From the NCBI RefSeq assembly GCF_015206895.1, contig NZ_JADEXU010000011.1, positions 1 through 64,000 of the forward strand: DNA of 64,000 nt, in the 5' to 3' direction. The notes beneath the pieces are model-generated. The model saw only the letters and a program-made list of their open reading frames with translations. It had not been told where the DNA came from and ran no database searches. Below are positions 34,400-43,607 of the stretch, one piece after another (the first letter of the stretch is position 1; each line of letters starts with the position of its first letter). The translations under genes and the position numbers were made by a program. This DNA comes from Nostoc sp. LEGE 12450. GTDB lineage: Bacteria; Cyanobacteriota; Cyanobacteriia; Cyanobacteriales; Nostocaceae.

Positions 34400-34434
34400 A
34401 TAGCCGTAGGCGTAGCCCGTCGTAGACATCGCTG
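34400..34434. repeat. Dispersed repeat GTAGCCCGTCGTAGACATCG
   Basis: The motif GTAGGCGTAGCCCGTCGTAG plus ACATCGC in the leader region of the small peptide gene. Matching copies are at 56388-56417 and, inverted, near 20505; a variant is inside the GDSL coding region near 55500. The remaining bases to the acyl-ACP synthetase start (34435-34659) are AT-rich and featureless. Confidence 0.6.
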
Positions 34435-34659
34435 TTTTGAGGTGCAAACATAATATTATGTGTAGGATTGACCTTCAGTCCATCTATTGCTTGCACTCTA
34501 TGTAAACTAACTTTAACATAAATTTTTGTAAATATAAACGTGGAATTTCTGGAATTATTATACACAGAAGGGAATGTGGATAATAAGGACGGTTATTGTA
34601 GCGGGATAACAAAATAAACTGGAAAAACAATTAATTTACGATAATTTAGGTAAGGTGTT

Positions 34660-36609
34660 ATGTCAAAAACCCAAACCGCGTCTTCTTTTTTATCTAACAT
34701 CAGTGAGCAAGAACGTGAGGCATTAAAGCGGTTGGTAGATTACACAAATGTGGAATCGCTACCAGAAGTTTGGCCTTTGGCATCTCAACGATTTGGTGAT
34801 GTTGTTGCCCTCCGCAGTCCTCACGCCAAACCAGAAATTGTGATTACTTATACACAGTTAGCAGAGCAAATACAATTATTTGCTGCTGGGTTACAGGCAT
34901 TAGGAGTCAAGCTAGGCGATCGCATTTCCTTAATTTCTGACAACAGTCCCCGATGGTTTATTGCCGATCAAGGCATCATGACTGCTGGAGGAGTTGATGC
35001 GGTGCGTAGTTCGCAAGCGGAAAAAGAAGAATTGCTGTTTATCATCGCTAATAGCGGCAGTACAGCAATAGTAGTTGAGGATTTAAAGACACTTAAAAAA
35101 CTACAAGATCGTCTCAACGATTTACCAATTCAGTTTGCAATCTTAATTTCAGATGAAGCACCACCAACAGGCGAAACTCTAAAGGTGCTGAATTTTGCAC
35201 AGTTGATCGAAATTGGGAAAAATCATAATTTTGTGCCAGTTAAACAAAATCGTGATGCTTTGGCAACCCTAATTTATACCTCTGGCACTACAGGTAAACC
35301 CAAGGGTGTAATGCTGTCTTATAAAAATTTGATGCACCAAGTGATCACCTTTGGCACAGTATTACAACCAAATGCGGGCGACATTGTTCTCAGTATTCTA
35401 CCTTCGTGGCATAGCTACGAGCGGACTGTTGAATATTACCTACTATCTCAAGGTTGCACGCAAGTTTATACCAACTTGCGTTCTGTCAAAGGAGATTTGA
35501 GACAATTTAAACCTAATTATATGGTGGGTGTACCCCGCCTGTGGGAATCGATTTATGAAGGAGTGCAAAAGCAGTTCCGCGAACAACCAGCCAAAAAGCA
35601 ACGCCTAATTAACTTTTTGTTGGGCATTAGCGACAAATATATTAAAGCGCGGCGAGTTGCTCAGGGATTGGATTTAAATAATCTTCATGCCTCAGCCATT
35701 GAGCGATTAACAGCTAAGATCCAAGCATTGGCTTTATTACCCCTCCACGCCTTGGGAGAACGACTAGTTTATGCCAAGGTGCGAGAAGCCACAGGAGGAC
35801 ACGTCAAGCAGATGATTAGCGGTGGTGGTGCGCTTCCCAGACACATCGATAACTTCTTTGAAATTATTGGTGTGCAGATTTTGCAAGGCTATGGCTTGAC
35901 AGAAACTTCTCCTGTTACCCATGTGCGCCGTCCTTGGCGAAATTTGATTGGTGCATCAGGGCTACCACTCCCCGCTACAGAAGCTAAAATCGTAGATCCT
36001 GAGACAAAAGCGCCTTTGCCAATAGAGAAGCGAGGCTTAGTATTGTTGAGGGGGCCGCAGATTATGCAAGGCTATTACCAAAATCCGGAAGCGACAGCGA
36101 AAGCAATTGATGCTGAAGGTTGGTTTGATAGCGGCGATTTGGGCTGGTTGACACCACAAGACGACTTAGTGCTGACTGGCAGAGCAAAGGATACGATTGT
36201 ATTGACTAACGGGGAAAACATCGAGCCGCAGCCGATCGAAGACGCGTGTTTGCGATCGCCCTACATCGATCAAATTATGCTCGTCGGCCAAGATCAGCGC
36301 AGCCTGGGAGCCTTGATTGTCCCCAATGTCGAAGCCCTAGAAAAATGGGCGCAGAACGATCCGGCCACTTCTTCACCTAGTCAAAAAATTGACTTGGAGA
36401 GTAGAATGATCCAGGATTTATTTCGGCAAGAATTGAATCGAGAAGTGCAAAATCGTCCAGGCTATCGACCGGATGACCGCATTGGGACATTCAAACTCAT
36501 TCTAGAACCGTTTTCTATCGAAAATGGTTTGATGACACAAACACTAAAAGTTCGCCGACATATCGTCACGGAACGTTATCGCGATATTATTGACGGCATG
36601 TTTGCCTGA
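34660..36609 (+). CDS. aas: Long-chain acyl-ACP/acyl-CoA synthetase (AMP-forming)
   Basis: A 649-residue AMP-binding enzyme, the length usual for cyanobacterial acyl-ACP synthetase, which reactivates free fatty acids from membrane turnover. The adenylate-forming signature is YTSGTTGKPKG (206-216). Further motifs are GYGLTETSP, WFDSGDLGWL and GRAKDTIVLTNGENI. The C-terminal domain carries the ligase lysine region near MTQTLKVRRHIV. It is cytoplasmic or peripheral on the membrane. In cyanobacteria the single enzyme of this type usually loads ACP rather than CoA, which is family knowledge rather than something the sequence proves. A YlqD-like gene follows after 42 bases on the same strand. Confidence 0.88.
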   Translation: MSKTQTASSFLSNISEQEREALKRLVDYTNVESLPEVWPLASQRFGDVVALRSPHAKPEIVITYTQLAEQIQLFAAGLQALGVKLGDRISLISDNSPRWFIADQGIMTAGGVDAVRSSQAEKEELLFIIANSGSTAIVVEDLKTLKKLQDRLNDLPIQFAILISDEAPPTGETLKVLNFAQLIEIGKNHNFVPVKQNRDALATLIYTSGTTGKPKGVMLSYKNLMHQVITFGTVLQPNAGDIVLSILPSWHSYERTVEYYLLSQGCTQVYTNLRSVKGDLRQFKPNYMVGVPRLWESIYEGVQKQFREQPAKKQRLINFLLGISDKYIKARRVAQGLDLNNLHASAIERLTAKIQALALLPLHALGERLVYAKVREATGGHVKQMISGGGALPRHIDNFFEIIGVQILQGYGLTETSPVTHVRRPWRNLIGASGLPLPATEAKIVDPETKAPLPIEKRGLVLLRGPQIMQGYYQNPEATAKAIDAEGWFDSGDLGWLTPQDDLVLTGRAKDTIVLTNGENIEPQPIEDACLRSPYIDQIMLVGQDQRSLGALIVPNVEALEKWAQNDPATSSPSQKIDLESRMIQDLFRQELNREVQNRPGYRPDDRIGTFKLILEPFSIENGLMTQTLKVRRHIVTERYRDIIDGMFA

Positions 36610-36651
36610 TAATTCCACCTCCCAACTGTAAAGAGTGAACGTGAAATATTT

Positions 36652-37101
36652 ATGGATGTCTCCAAATCTAATTTGCTTCTGAAACGCGTCGTTAACGTCA
36701 AAGTTATTGTGACTCCCCTCTGGAAAGAGGAAGTACAACAGCAGTTACAAACCCAGATCAATCAACTCGATCAGCAACTGCAACAGCTAGACGTAGAAGG
36801 ACAAAGAGCGATCGCAGCAATTCAAAAGCAGAGTCTGCAACCACCCGGGCCCCAGACCCTCCAACAGATTGACAATATCCAACTCCAAGTCAATCAAAAG
36901 AAAAGTGAATTTCTAGAACAAAAAAATCAGTTGCTGCAAAATCTCCAGCAAGTGCAGTTTCTCCAGCAAGATCAGGAAGTCAACCAATTCCAAATGGAAG
37001 GCTTTTTCCGGGTAGAGATAGGAGATAATCTGATTAGCAAAATGCAAGTAGAAATCGTTCTGCGCGATGGCGTTGTAGAAGAGATTCGCGGCGACATTTA
37101 A
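36652..37101 (+). CDS. YlqD family protein
   Basis: A 149-residue soluble protein of the YlqD family. MDVSKSNLLLKRVVNVKVIV begins with a beta strand. A long glutamine-rich coiled coil (EVQQQLQTQINQLDQQLQQL and KKSEFLEQKNQLLQNLQQV) fills residues ~25-110, and a small beta end (FRVEIGDNLISKMQVEIVLR) follows. The function of the family is unknown. It probably shares a transcript with the acyl-ACP synthetase 42 bases upstream, a pairing that could hint at a membrane-lipid link but is only contextual. Confidence 0.8.
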   Translation: MDVSKSNLLLKRVVNVKVIVTPLWKEEVQQQLQTQINQLDQQLQQLDVEGQRAIAAIQKQSLQPPGPQTLQQIDNIQLQVNQKKSEFLEQKNQLLQNLQQVQFLQQDQEVNQFQMEGFFRVEIGDNLISKMQVEIVLRDGVVEEIRGDI

Positions 37102-37138
37102 ATTTGTCATTTGTCCGTTGTCCGTTGTCATTAGTTTT

Positions 37139-37192
37139 GTGAGCAATGACTAATAACTAATGACCAATGACCAATGACTAATGACAAATATG
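37139..37192. repeat. Heptamer (STRR) array of ATGACNA type
   Basis: About seven imperfect copies of a 7-bp unit (AATGACC, TAATGAC, TAATAAC) follow the YlqD gene, with a second heptamer-like pair TTGTCCG just before (37111-37124). The array overlaps the last codons of the convergent hypothetical gene, so that gene's end may have been altered by repeat growth. Confidence 0.7.
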
Positions 37193-37702
37193 ATTTAACT
37201 TAGTGCGGGAGAGGCTCCCAGCCGAACATTCTACCTGGGAGCCAGCCCAAACAATTTGCCAGACTGGAGGAGAACTAATAAATAGCGATCGCCCGAAGGC
37301 TGACATCTCAACTCGATATTTAACTGCACTAACTGCATCATCACTCCGCTTGAATTGGGTAATCGTCACTAAAGCCTGATTTCGTTGTGGATAAGCTACC
37401 TCTACCTTTCGCGTTCCTTCCACTGCTGGTATGCTGTCAAAGGCATTCAGAGCAAGGGTAGCAGGATCGCTTCCTTGGAGAGATGAGTTAATATTTTCTA
37501 AGGGTATAGTTTTATAGTTAGAGCGGTCTGGGTATGCAACAATCTCTTGAGATTGATGTATTGCTCTCACCTGCTGGGTTTGCCCATAACTAGTCTCAAC
37601 AATCGGTGCAGATTGCTGGCGCTGGGTAATATATACTCCAGCGCCAGCAGTGGCAAAGATACTTAGTATCACAATCAAAATGAATTTTAGCTTTGCCGAC
37701 AT
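37178..37702 (-). CDS. Hypothetical membrane-anchored or secreted protein
   Basis: A 174-residue protein I do not recognise. MSAKLKFILIVILSIFATAG is a membrane anchor or uncleaved signal. The outside part contains SYGQTQQVRAIHQSQEIVAY, TLALNAFDSI and RKVEVAYPQRNQALVTITQF, a mixed alpha/beta fold of perhaps 100 residues with SAVKYRVEM near the end. The last ~20 residues run through a hairpin (GGCTCCCAG/CTGGGAGCC at 37213-37243) and into a heptamer array, so the C-terminus may be recent. A TTG at 37723 overlaps the stop of the upstream small frame by four bases and is an alternative start giving seven more residues. Confidence 0.55.
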   Translation of the reverse strand: MSAKLKFILIVILSIFATAGAGVYITQRQQSAPIVETSYGQTQQVRAIHQSQEIVAYPDRSNYKTIPLENINSSLQGSDPATLALNAFDSIPAVEGTRKVEVAYPQRNQALVTITQFKRSDDAVSAVKYRVEMSAFGRSLFISSPPVWQIVWAGSQVECSAGSLSRTKLNHICH

Positions 37703-37719
37703 AAAAGTAAACAGGAATT

Positions 37720-37941
37720 TCAAATAGGTTTATTACCAATTTTGAATTCTAGATTGAACTGCATCCCATATCCTCTACCTGTGAGTAGCTCTTGTATCTT
37801 AAGCATCCGGTATGAGGAAGTATAAATAGCAATCCCATTTAATCTCTGAGAAACTCGTGCTGGTTTTTGCAAGTCAACGATTAAAACGAGATCGAGATAT
37901 TGGCTAACCCTTAAGGATTGCTCTGTATTATAGACATCCAA
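37720..37941 (-). CDS. Small hypothetical protein
   Basis: A 73-residue frame starting MDVYNTEQSLRVSQYLDLVL, with alternating strand pattern (LVLIVDLQKPARV, LNGIAIYTSSYRM, GMQFNLEFKIG). The stop overlaps a possible TTG start of the next gene as TTGA, which would couple the two. No ribosome site is obvious. It may be a real small protein or a relic of a longer one; no family is recognised. Confidence 0.35.
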   Translation of the reverse strand: MDVYNTEQSLRVSQYLDLVLIVDLQKPARVSQRLNGIAIYTSSYRMLKIQELLTGRGYGMQFNLEFKIGNKPI

Positions 37942-38107
37942 TTCATATTTAGGTTCCTGGGGTTAAGAGTTAAGAGTTAGGAACTCTCCCAATACCAATT
38001 CCCAATCTAAAATATAAAATCTCCAGCCCAAAACTCTCCCGCCAAGATACAATTCGATCTGATGAAAGCTGTTAAAGTCCATAAACCATTGATTTCCAAA
38101 CCACCCT

Positions 38108-39409
38108 ATGAGCATTCATGAAGTATTTATGCCGGCGCTGAGTTCCACCATGACGGAAGGCAAAATCGTCTCCTGGGTGAAATCGCCAGGGGACAAAGTG
38201 GAAAAAGGCGAAACAGTGGTGGTTGTAGAGTCAGATAAGGCAGATATGGATGTAGAAACCTTTTATGAAGGCTTTCTTGCCCATATCATAGTTGAAGCTG
38301 GTGAAACTGCCCCGGTAGGATCTGCGATCGCCTTCATAGCCGAAACTGAAGCTGAAATTGAACAGGCCAAATCTCTTGCCAATTCCGGCGGCGTGGCTGC
38401 TACTACTACCTCTGCCCCTGAACCAATCGCTGCCACAGCCTCAGTTGTAACGCCTGCCTTAGCGTCTCAAAATGGCTCTAATCACAAAGAAGGCAGACTT
38501 GTAGCTTCACCCCGTGCCCGCAAATTAGCCAAAGAACTCAAAGTTGATTTAACTACACTCCAAGGCAGTGGCCCCTACGGTCGCATTGTCGCCGAAGATG
38601 TAGAAGCATTGTCCAATAAGGGCAAACAACCCGCCACTGCCCCAGTTGCCCCACCAGCAGTTGTACCAACTAGCGCCCCAGTTGCATCCCCAGCATCTCG
38701 GACACCAGCACCCGCGCCAGTGGTAGCTGCTGTTCCTGGTCAAATCGTACCTCTAACTACCTTCCAAAATGCCGTAGTGCGGAACATGGTAGCCACCATA
38801 TCCGTGCCCGTCTTCCGTGTCGGTTATACAATTACCACTGACGGATTAGACAAACTTTATAAACAAATTAAATCCAAAGGCGTGACAATGACAGCGCTAC
38901 TGGCGAAAGCTGTAGCAGTGACATTGCAAAAACACCCATTGTTAAATGCTAGCTATTCAGACCAGGGTATTGTTTATCATTCTGATATCAACATTTCCGT
39001 AGCCGTAGCGATGGATGATGGCGGATTAATTACACCTGTGTTGCAAAATGCAGATGCAGTGGATATTTATTCTCTATCGCGTACTTGGAAGTCTTTGGTA
39101 GAACGTGCCAGAGCAAAACAACTACAACCCCAAGAATACAACAGTGGTACTTTTACCCTATCTAATTTGGGGATGTTTGGCGTAGACAAATTTGATGCGA
39201 TTTTGCCGCCTGGACAAGGTTCAATTTTAGCGATCGGGGCATCCCGTCCGCAAGTAGTAGCAACACCCGACGGTTTATTTGGCGTGCGGCAACAAATGCA
39301 AGTCAATATTACTTCTGACCACCGCATTATTTACGGTGCCCATGCTGCGGCGTTCTTGCAAGATTTAGCAAAATTGATTGAGACAAATCCTCAATCTTTG
39401 ACAATGTAA
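38108..39409 (+). CDS. pdhC: Dihydrolipoamide acetyltransferase, E2 of pyruvate dehydrogenase
   Basis: A 433-residue E2 subunit. The lipoyl domain occupies residues 1-80, with the lipoylated lysine at 44 in ESDKADMDV. The E1/E3-binding domain is at ~131-168 (VASPRARKLAKELKVDL, GPYGRIVAEDVE). An Ala/Pro-rich linker (~171-210) leads to the acetyltransferase core (~211-433). The catalytic His405 is in SDHRIIYGA, where the more common HRxxDG of bacterial E2 has Tyr in place of Asp; I recall the same in plastid and cyanobacterial E2. It transfers acetyl groups from E1-bound pyruvate to CoA in the cytoplasm. It stands alone here, E1 and E3 being elsewhere, as is usual in cyanobacteria. Confidence 0.92.
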   Translation: MSIHEVFMPALSSTMTEGKIVSWVKSPGDKVEKGETVVVVESDKADMDVETFYEGFLAHIIVEAGETAPVGSAIAFIAETEAEIEQAKSLANSGGVAATTTSAPEPIAATASVVTPALASQNGSNHKEGRLVASPRARKLAKELKVDLTTLQGSGPYGRIVAEDVEALSNKGKQPATAPVAPPAVVPTSAPVASPASRTPAPAPVVAAVPGQIVPLTTFQNAVVRNMVATISVPVFRVGYTITTDGLDKLYKQIKSKGVTMTALLAKAVAVTLQKHPLLNASYSDQGIVYHSDINISVAVAMDDGGLITPVLQNADAVDIYSLSRTWKSLVERARAKQLQPQEYNSGTFTLSNLGMFGVDKFDAILPPGQGSILAIGASRPQVVATPDGLFGVRQQMQVNITSDHRIIYGAHAAAFLQDLAKLIETNPQSLTM

Positions 39410-39570
39410 TTTTGAAAAGACACCAAATTTAAATGTTAGCGCTATGAGCGAACAGCAGTTTGTCGTAGAGTAGCGCTAACAATAAACAACACCTAAACTT
39501 AAATTTTTATGAACAAACCATGTAGCGATATCACGTCTCTACATGAGTTTATGTCCAAACTGATATCACA

Positions 39571-40497
39571 GTGACATACGATAACACCCTGAAATATCTG
39601 GTTGAGCAGTATCCAGAAGATTTTACCCGCTACTTACTTGCATCAGAAGTAACGGACATCCAGATTCTCAAAACAGAACTAAATCAAGAACCAATTCGTG
39701 CCGATTCAGTAACCTTTTTGCAAACTGCCAATCAGATACTGCATTTAGAGTTTCAAACCTTACCAGCATCAACTCCACCGTTGCCACTGCGGATGTTGGA
39801 CTATTGGGTGCGGCTATATCGACAATACAATTGTGATATCGAGCAGGTAGTAATTTTCCTTAAACCCACAACTTCAGAAGCTGTATTTGTAAATCAATTT
39901 ACTGCCCGCAATACTACCCACCGTTATCGCGTCATCCGAATTTGGGAACAAGACCCAGAGCCTTTATTGTTATCTCCTGGTTTGTTACCTCTGGCAACTT
40001 TGGCGCGAACAGATTCTCCTCAAAGCTTACTGCAACAAGTAGCAGTTCAGGTGAGTATGATTGAAGAAGCAGCCACTAAGCAGAGTATCTCGGTATGTAC
40101 CCAACTTCTAGCAGGGTTGGTATTCGAGCCAGAACTCATTCGTCAGTTTTTGAGGAGAGAAGATATGAGAGAATCTGCCATTTATCAAGAAATTCTCCAA
40201 GAAGGGCTCCAAGAAGGGAGACAACGAGGCATTGAACAGGGTATTGAACAGGGTATTGAACAGGGTATTGAACAAGGCATTGAACAAGGCATTGAACAAG
40301 GCATTGAACAAGGAAGACAATCAGAACTGAGGCTAGTGATACGTCTATTAACTCGTCGGCTTGGTTCTATTAATTCTCAGTTACAATCTCGGTTGCAAGA
40401 GTTGTCCCTAGCTCAGTTAGAAAACTTGGGTGAAGTCTTACTAGATTTTGCTAGTGAGACTGATTTAATGAATTGGCTAAATACAATAGAAAATTAG
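39571..40497 (+). CDS. Rpn/PD-(D/E)XK nuclease-like protein with DUF4351-type C-terminus
   Basis: A 308-residue protein starting at GTG. The N-terminal half (DNTLKYLVEQYPEDFTRYLL, ILHLEFQTLPASTPPLPLRM and LDYWVRLYRQYNCDIEQVVI) is typical of the Rpn/YhgA-like transposase-related nuclease family, in which the HLEFQ strand carries active-site residues. The C-terminal ~55 residues (RLVIRLLTRRLGSINSQLQS ... LENLGEVLLDFASETDLMNW) match the DUF4351 domain. Between them a Gly-Ile-Glu-Gln tetrapeptide is repeated seven times, encoded by a 12-bp DNA repeat likely to vary by slippage. Family members promote recombination or act as nucleases of unknown target. It stands alone. Confidence 0.82.
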   Translation: MTYDNTLKYLVEQYPEDFTRYLLASEVTDIQILKTELNQEPIRADSVTFLQTANQILHLEFQTLPASTPPLPLRMLDYWVRLYRQYNCDIEQVVIFLKPTTSEAVFVNQFTARNTTHRYRVIRIWEQDPEPLLLSPGLLPLATLARTDSPQSLLQQVAVQVSMIEEAATKQSISVCTQLLAGLVFEPELIRQFLRREDMRESAIYQEILQEGLQEGRQRGIEQGIEQGIEQGIEQGIEQGIEQGIEQGRQSELRLVIRLLTRRLGSINSQLQSRLQELSLAQLENLGEVLLDFASETDLMNWLNTIEN

Positions 40498-40506
40498 AGT
40501 TTGCTC

Positions 40507-40785
40507 TCAACCTCTACCAGTTACAAAAAAAGTCAGATTTTCATACCAAGCACCTTGCTCTGTTGCTTCTGCTTCAATTTTTTGACGATACTCTGCTTTT
40601 AATTCTGCCATTTGCTCTGATGAAACCTGTAACAAGGGATTTTCTCTAGGATAAAACCATCCTCCATTCCATTCTCTAGCTTGCTCTAAATTACGGTAAA
40701 AACCTAATTGTTGGGTCTTCACTTCAATATCTTTAAATCCAACTTCTGCAAGCAGATGATGATACTTTTCGGGAGTACCTGTCGG
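40507..40785 (-). pseudogene. C-terminal fragment of a SAM-dependent methyltransferase
   Basis: The frame reads TPEKYHHLLAEVGFKDIEVK, then TQQLGFYRNLEQAREWNGGW and later WYENLTFFVTGRG, the end of a class I methyltransferase of UbiE/arsenite-methyltransferase style. An in-frame TAG at 40786-40788 and loss of everything upstream (no SAM-binding motif) show it is only the last ~90 residues. The stop is ten bases from that of the convergent nuclease gene. Confidence 0.65.
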
Positions 40786-40835
40786 CTAATTGATATTTGT
40801 TAGGAAAATATTATGTTTGTCACAAATTTCGATGC

Positions 40836-41042
40836 TTATGATTTTCCCTCAAGTTTATGAATCTTCGGTGGATGAGGTTCATCTTTAAGTGCAAAATCTA
40901 ACCCACCGATCACAAATTTTTCTTGTGTCCGCTCGAAGCTCGAAATATGGACTCGAATAGTCGAGGCGATCGCTTGATCTGTTTCTCCCTTTGAAGCCAT
41001 CAAAAAAAATGGATGTACTACCAAACATTGTTGCCTTAGCAC
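40836..41042 (-). pseudogene. IS630-family transposase N-terminal fragment
   Basis: FLMASKGETDQAIASTIRVH followed by SSFERTQEKFVIGGLDFALK and DEPHPP is the helix-turn-helix region of IS630-type transposases. Only ~60 residues remain; the start is replaced by unrelated sequence and the frame ends early. No inverted ends were found nearby. Just upstream (41047-41104), a short open piece encoding PDINATQAFRELTVSP ends in two stops and may be another gene scrap. Confidence 0.65.
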
Positions 41043-41111
41043 ACTACTAGGGAGAAACAGTTAATTCACGAAAAGCTTGGGTTGCGTTGATGTCAGGAAA
41101 ACCGAAATGGA

Positions 41112-43058
41112 TTAAACAACTACAAAGTTGCTGACGCTTAGTGAAGATACACCGTTTAATTGTGCGAATTTTTTCTGAGCAAATCCACTATTGCTGCCAT
41201 CTTGGTCAAAGTAAAGCGCCCCTGAGCTACTGTCGAAAATCAATCGCTGATCTTTTGTTGTTGCAGTTGTGCCGAGGGTAAATTGACTAGGTAGGATTGA
41301 ACTTGGTGATAAACTGCCACCGAAACCCACAGCAGATAATTGAATGTAATCAATGATACCGAAGTCATAGATAACATCAAGCCCTTCATTAGAACTATTG
41401 AAAACAAAGGTATCTTGATTTGCACCACCAGTCAGGAAATCATTACCACCACCACCAGTCAATACATCACTCCCATCACCACCAATTAGAGTATCATTAT
41501 CATTGCCACCGTTGAGAGTACTACTACCGCCAGCACCAAAGGCAGATAGATAATCATTACCATCGCCACCATTTAGCAAGTTATTCTTATACGAATTTTC
41601 AACAGTCAAGCGATCGTTACCTGTACCACCATCGAGATTATTGGTACTAAATGAGGAGTTAGCATTTAAGGTGTCATTACCCGTACCACCCTTCAAAGTA
41701 AAAAAGGTGTTATCGAAATGGAAGCTAGCGCCAGCAGCAGATAGATAATCATCTCCATCGCCACCATCTAGTATATTAGTACCAGATGAATAGTCTGCGT
41801 AAATGAAATCGTTACCTGCACCACCATTCAAGAAGTTACCACCATAGGTAGCTTTAGCATTTAAGGTGTCATGACCTGCACCACCATTCAGGGTATTACT
41901 GCTGCCAAAGAAGCCGGAGTAGCTATTAGCAATAGATAAATAATCATTGCCATCGCCACCATCTAGTAGGCTCGCTCCACCTGTAGCTTCTGCATATAAA
42001 AAGTCGTTACCTGTACCACCATAGATGGTATTCTTATTACGTGAATTGTCGCTAACACGTAAGAGATCGTTACCTGCACCGCCATTGAGGGTGTCATTGC
42101 CACCACTACCGCCGTTGAGTGTATCGTCGCCATTGCTGCCTACAATATTGTCGTTATATGCTGTACCTTTGATTTCTAATCGTTCGATATTCTTGTAGCG
42201 GACTTGATTTGTGTCGGCAGTAATGGAACCTTGGTTAGTGCTAGGGTTGTATGTTGAGGTGATACCTGCGATCGCATTACTATAGTCAATGTACAAGTAA
42301 TCATTACCTGTTCCTCCATCAACTGTTTGAGTTACCAAGGAATAGAGAACAGTTTCTGGGCTACTAATATAGAAAGAGTCATCACCACTATCACCATTGA
42401 GAGTGTTAGCACCCTGAACTCCATAGGCATAAAAAGTGTCTGCTCCGTTTCCACCTGAAACTGTATTCTTGCCTTTCCATTGATAATTAATGTCAAGGGT
42501 GTCATTTCCATCACCTCCGTCGAGAACATTATTACCAGCAGACAAATCAGCTGCAATATAATCATTTCCGGTTCCACCCCGAAGGGTATTGTTTCCTACG
42601 GCGTAGCGAGCAGAAAGACGATCATCCTCAGAACCACCATCTAAGATATTTTTTCCATAAGAGAAAGAAATATCTAAGGTATCGTTTCCACTTCCACCCT
42701 TAAGGGTGTTATTTCCAGTCGAGCTATAAACGTAAAGTTCATCATTTCCCGCTCCACCATCTAAAAGGTTGTTCCCAGAGGAGTTGGCGGCATAGAAGGA
42801 ATCATTACCTGCTTCACCATATAGACTATTATTACCCTCTTCTCCGTTTAAATAGTCATTACCTAAGCCACCATAAAGATAGTCATCACCTAAACCTCCA
42901 TAGAGTTTGTCATTATCCTCATCACCATAAAGATAGTCATTACCTAAGCCTCCATAGAGGTTGTCGTCTCCCGCAAATCCGATGATGGTATCATTCTCAT
43001 TACCACCATAAAGAAAATCAAGGTAATTTTTATTATCTGTACCCTTGATAATTGCCAT
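41112..43058 (-). CDS. RTX-type (hemolysin-like) calcium-binding repeat protein
   Basis: A 648-residue acidic protein built almost wholly from nonapeptide-like GGxGxDxLxG units, for example GGLGNDYLYG, GGAGNDELYV and GGDGSDVLTGGGG. Each coil binds Ca2+ and folds as a parallel beta roll outside the cell. Several units have Asn instead of Asp or a short spacer (STGNNTL, SAGNNVL), giving two alternating repeat types. The last ~100 residues (DVIYDFGIIDYIQLSAVGF to VSNFVVV) are repeat-free and should contain the C-terminal type I secretion signal; there is no N-terminal signal peptide. No ABC exporter gene is adjacent and no enzymatic domain is present, so a surface or matrix protein is likelier than a toxin. 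It stands alone. Confidence 0.88.
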   Translation of the reverse strand: MAIIKGTDNKNYLDFLYGGNENDTIIGFAGDDNLYGGLGNDYLYGDEDNDKLYGGLGDDYLYGGLGNDYLNGEEGNNSLYGEAGNDSFYAANSSGNNLLDGGAGNDELYVYSSTGNNTLKGGSGNDTLDISFSYGKNILDGGSEDDRLSARYAVGNNTLRGGTGNDYIAADLSAGNNVLDGGDGNDTLDINYQWKGKNTVSGGNGADTFYAYGVQGANTLNGDSGDDSFYISSPETVLYSLVTQTVDGGTGNDYLYIDYSNAIAGITSTYNPSTNQGSITADTNQVRYKNIERLEIKGTAYNDNIVGSNGDDTLNGGSGGNDTLNGGAGNDLLRVSDNSRNKNTIYGGTGNDFLYAEATGGASLLDGGDGNDYLSIANSYSGFFGSSNTLNGGAGHDTLNAKATYGGNFLNGGAGNDFIYADYSSGTNILDGGDGDDYLSAAGASFHFDNTFFTLKGGTGNDTLNANSSFSTNNLDGGTGNDRLTVENSYKNNLLNGGDGNDYLSAFGAGGSSTLNGGNDNDTLIGGDGSDVLTGGGGNDFLTGGANQDTFVFNSSNEGLDVIYDFGIIDYIQLSAVGFGGSLSPSSILPSQFTLGTTATTKDQRLIFDSSSGALYFDQDGSNSGFAQKKFAQLNGVSSLSVSNFVVV

Positions 43059-43607
43059 AAATTTAGTTCCCTTGGAATCAAAGTTTTATACAGTTTTTAA
43101 GTTTTCAATTTGCATTTAGTGCTGTTGTAATGCACTAATGATTAACCGAAAGTTTGCACCATCGGCGGGCTTTATGTCGCTATGAGGCGGCACCATTTCT
43201 GTATGAAGATTGACCCAGTTGATGGGTTTACTGGTAATACTTTAATAGTTGTCTAACGTTTTTCAGAAATATCTCTAGCCTTGGGAACTGCACACGTTAG
43301 AGCAATAAATCATCTCAGGCTCTTATTAATGCTCTTTGGAGCCAATACTAATTTTGCCAAATATGTCAAACAATTAATGGCGTTAAATCTGCCTGGGAAG
43401 CTATAAAGCTTCAATTAATAGGTTATCATCCTGCCAGAGGAGCGCATTTTCTTTGACACTAAACTTTACTTTCTTCTACCCAAATATTTACCTCTTTAAA
43501 AACTCAAGGTTTCAAAATGGACGAGGTTTATATACATGATGAGCTAGACTGTCATGTATAACTTGGGATAATAGATCAATATTTAGGCACTAGATAAAAG
43601 CCTCAAG

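Noticed and set aside
34374-34565. A 63-residue minus-strand frame upstream of the small peptide
   Set aside because: It includes the dispersed GTAGCCCGTC repeat and overlaps the peptide start; the pattern is not protein-like.
40108-40320. A minus-strand Phe/Asn/Ala-rich frame
   Set aside because: It is the antisense shadow of the GIEQ repeat.
41112-43058. A hemolysin toxin
   Set aside because: Only calcium-binding repeats and a secretion-type tail are visible; no pore-forming or enzymatic domain is present.
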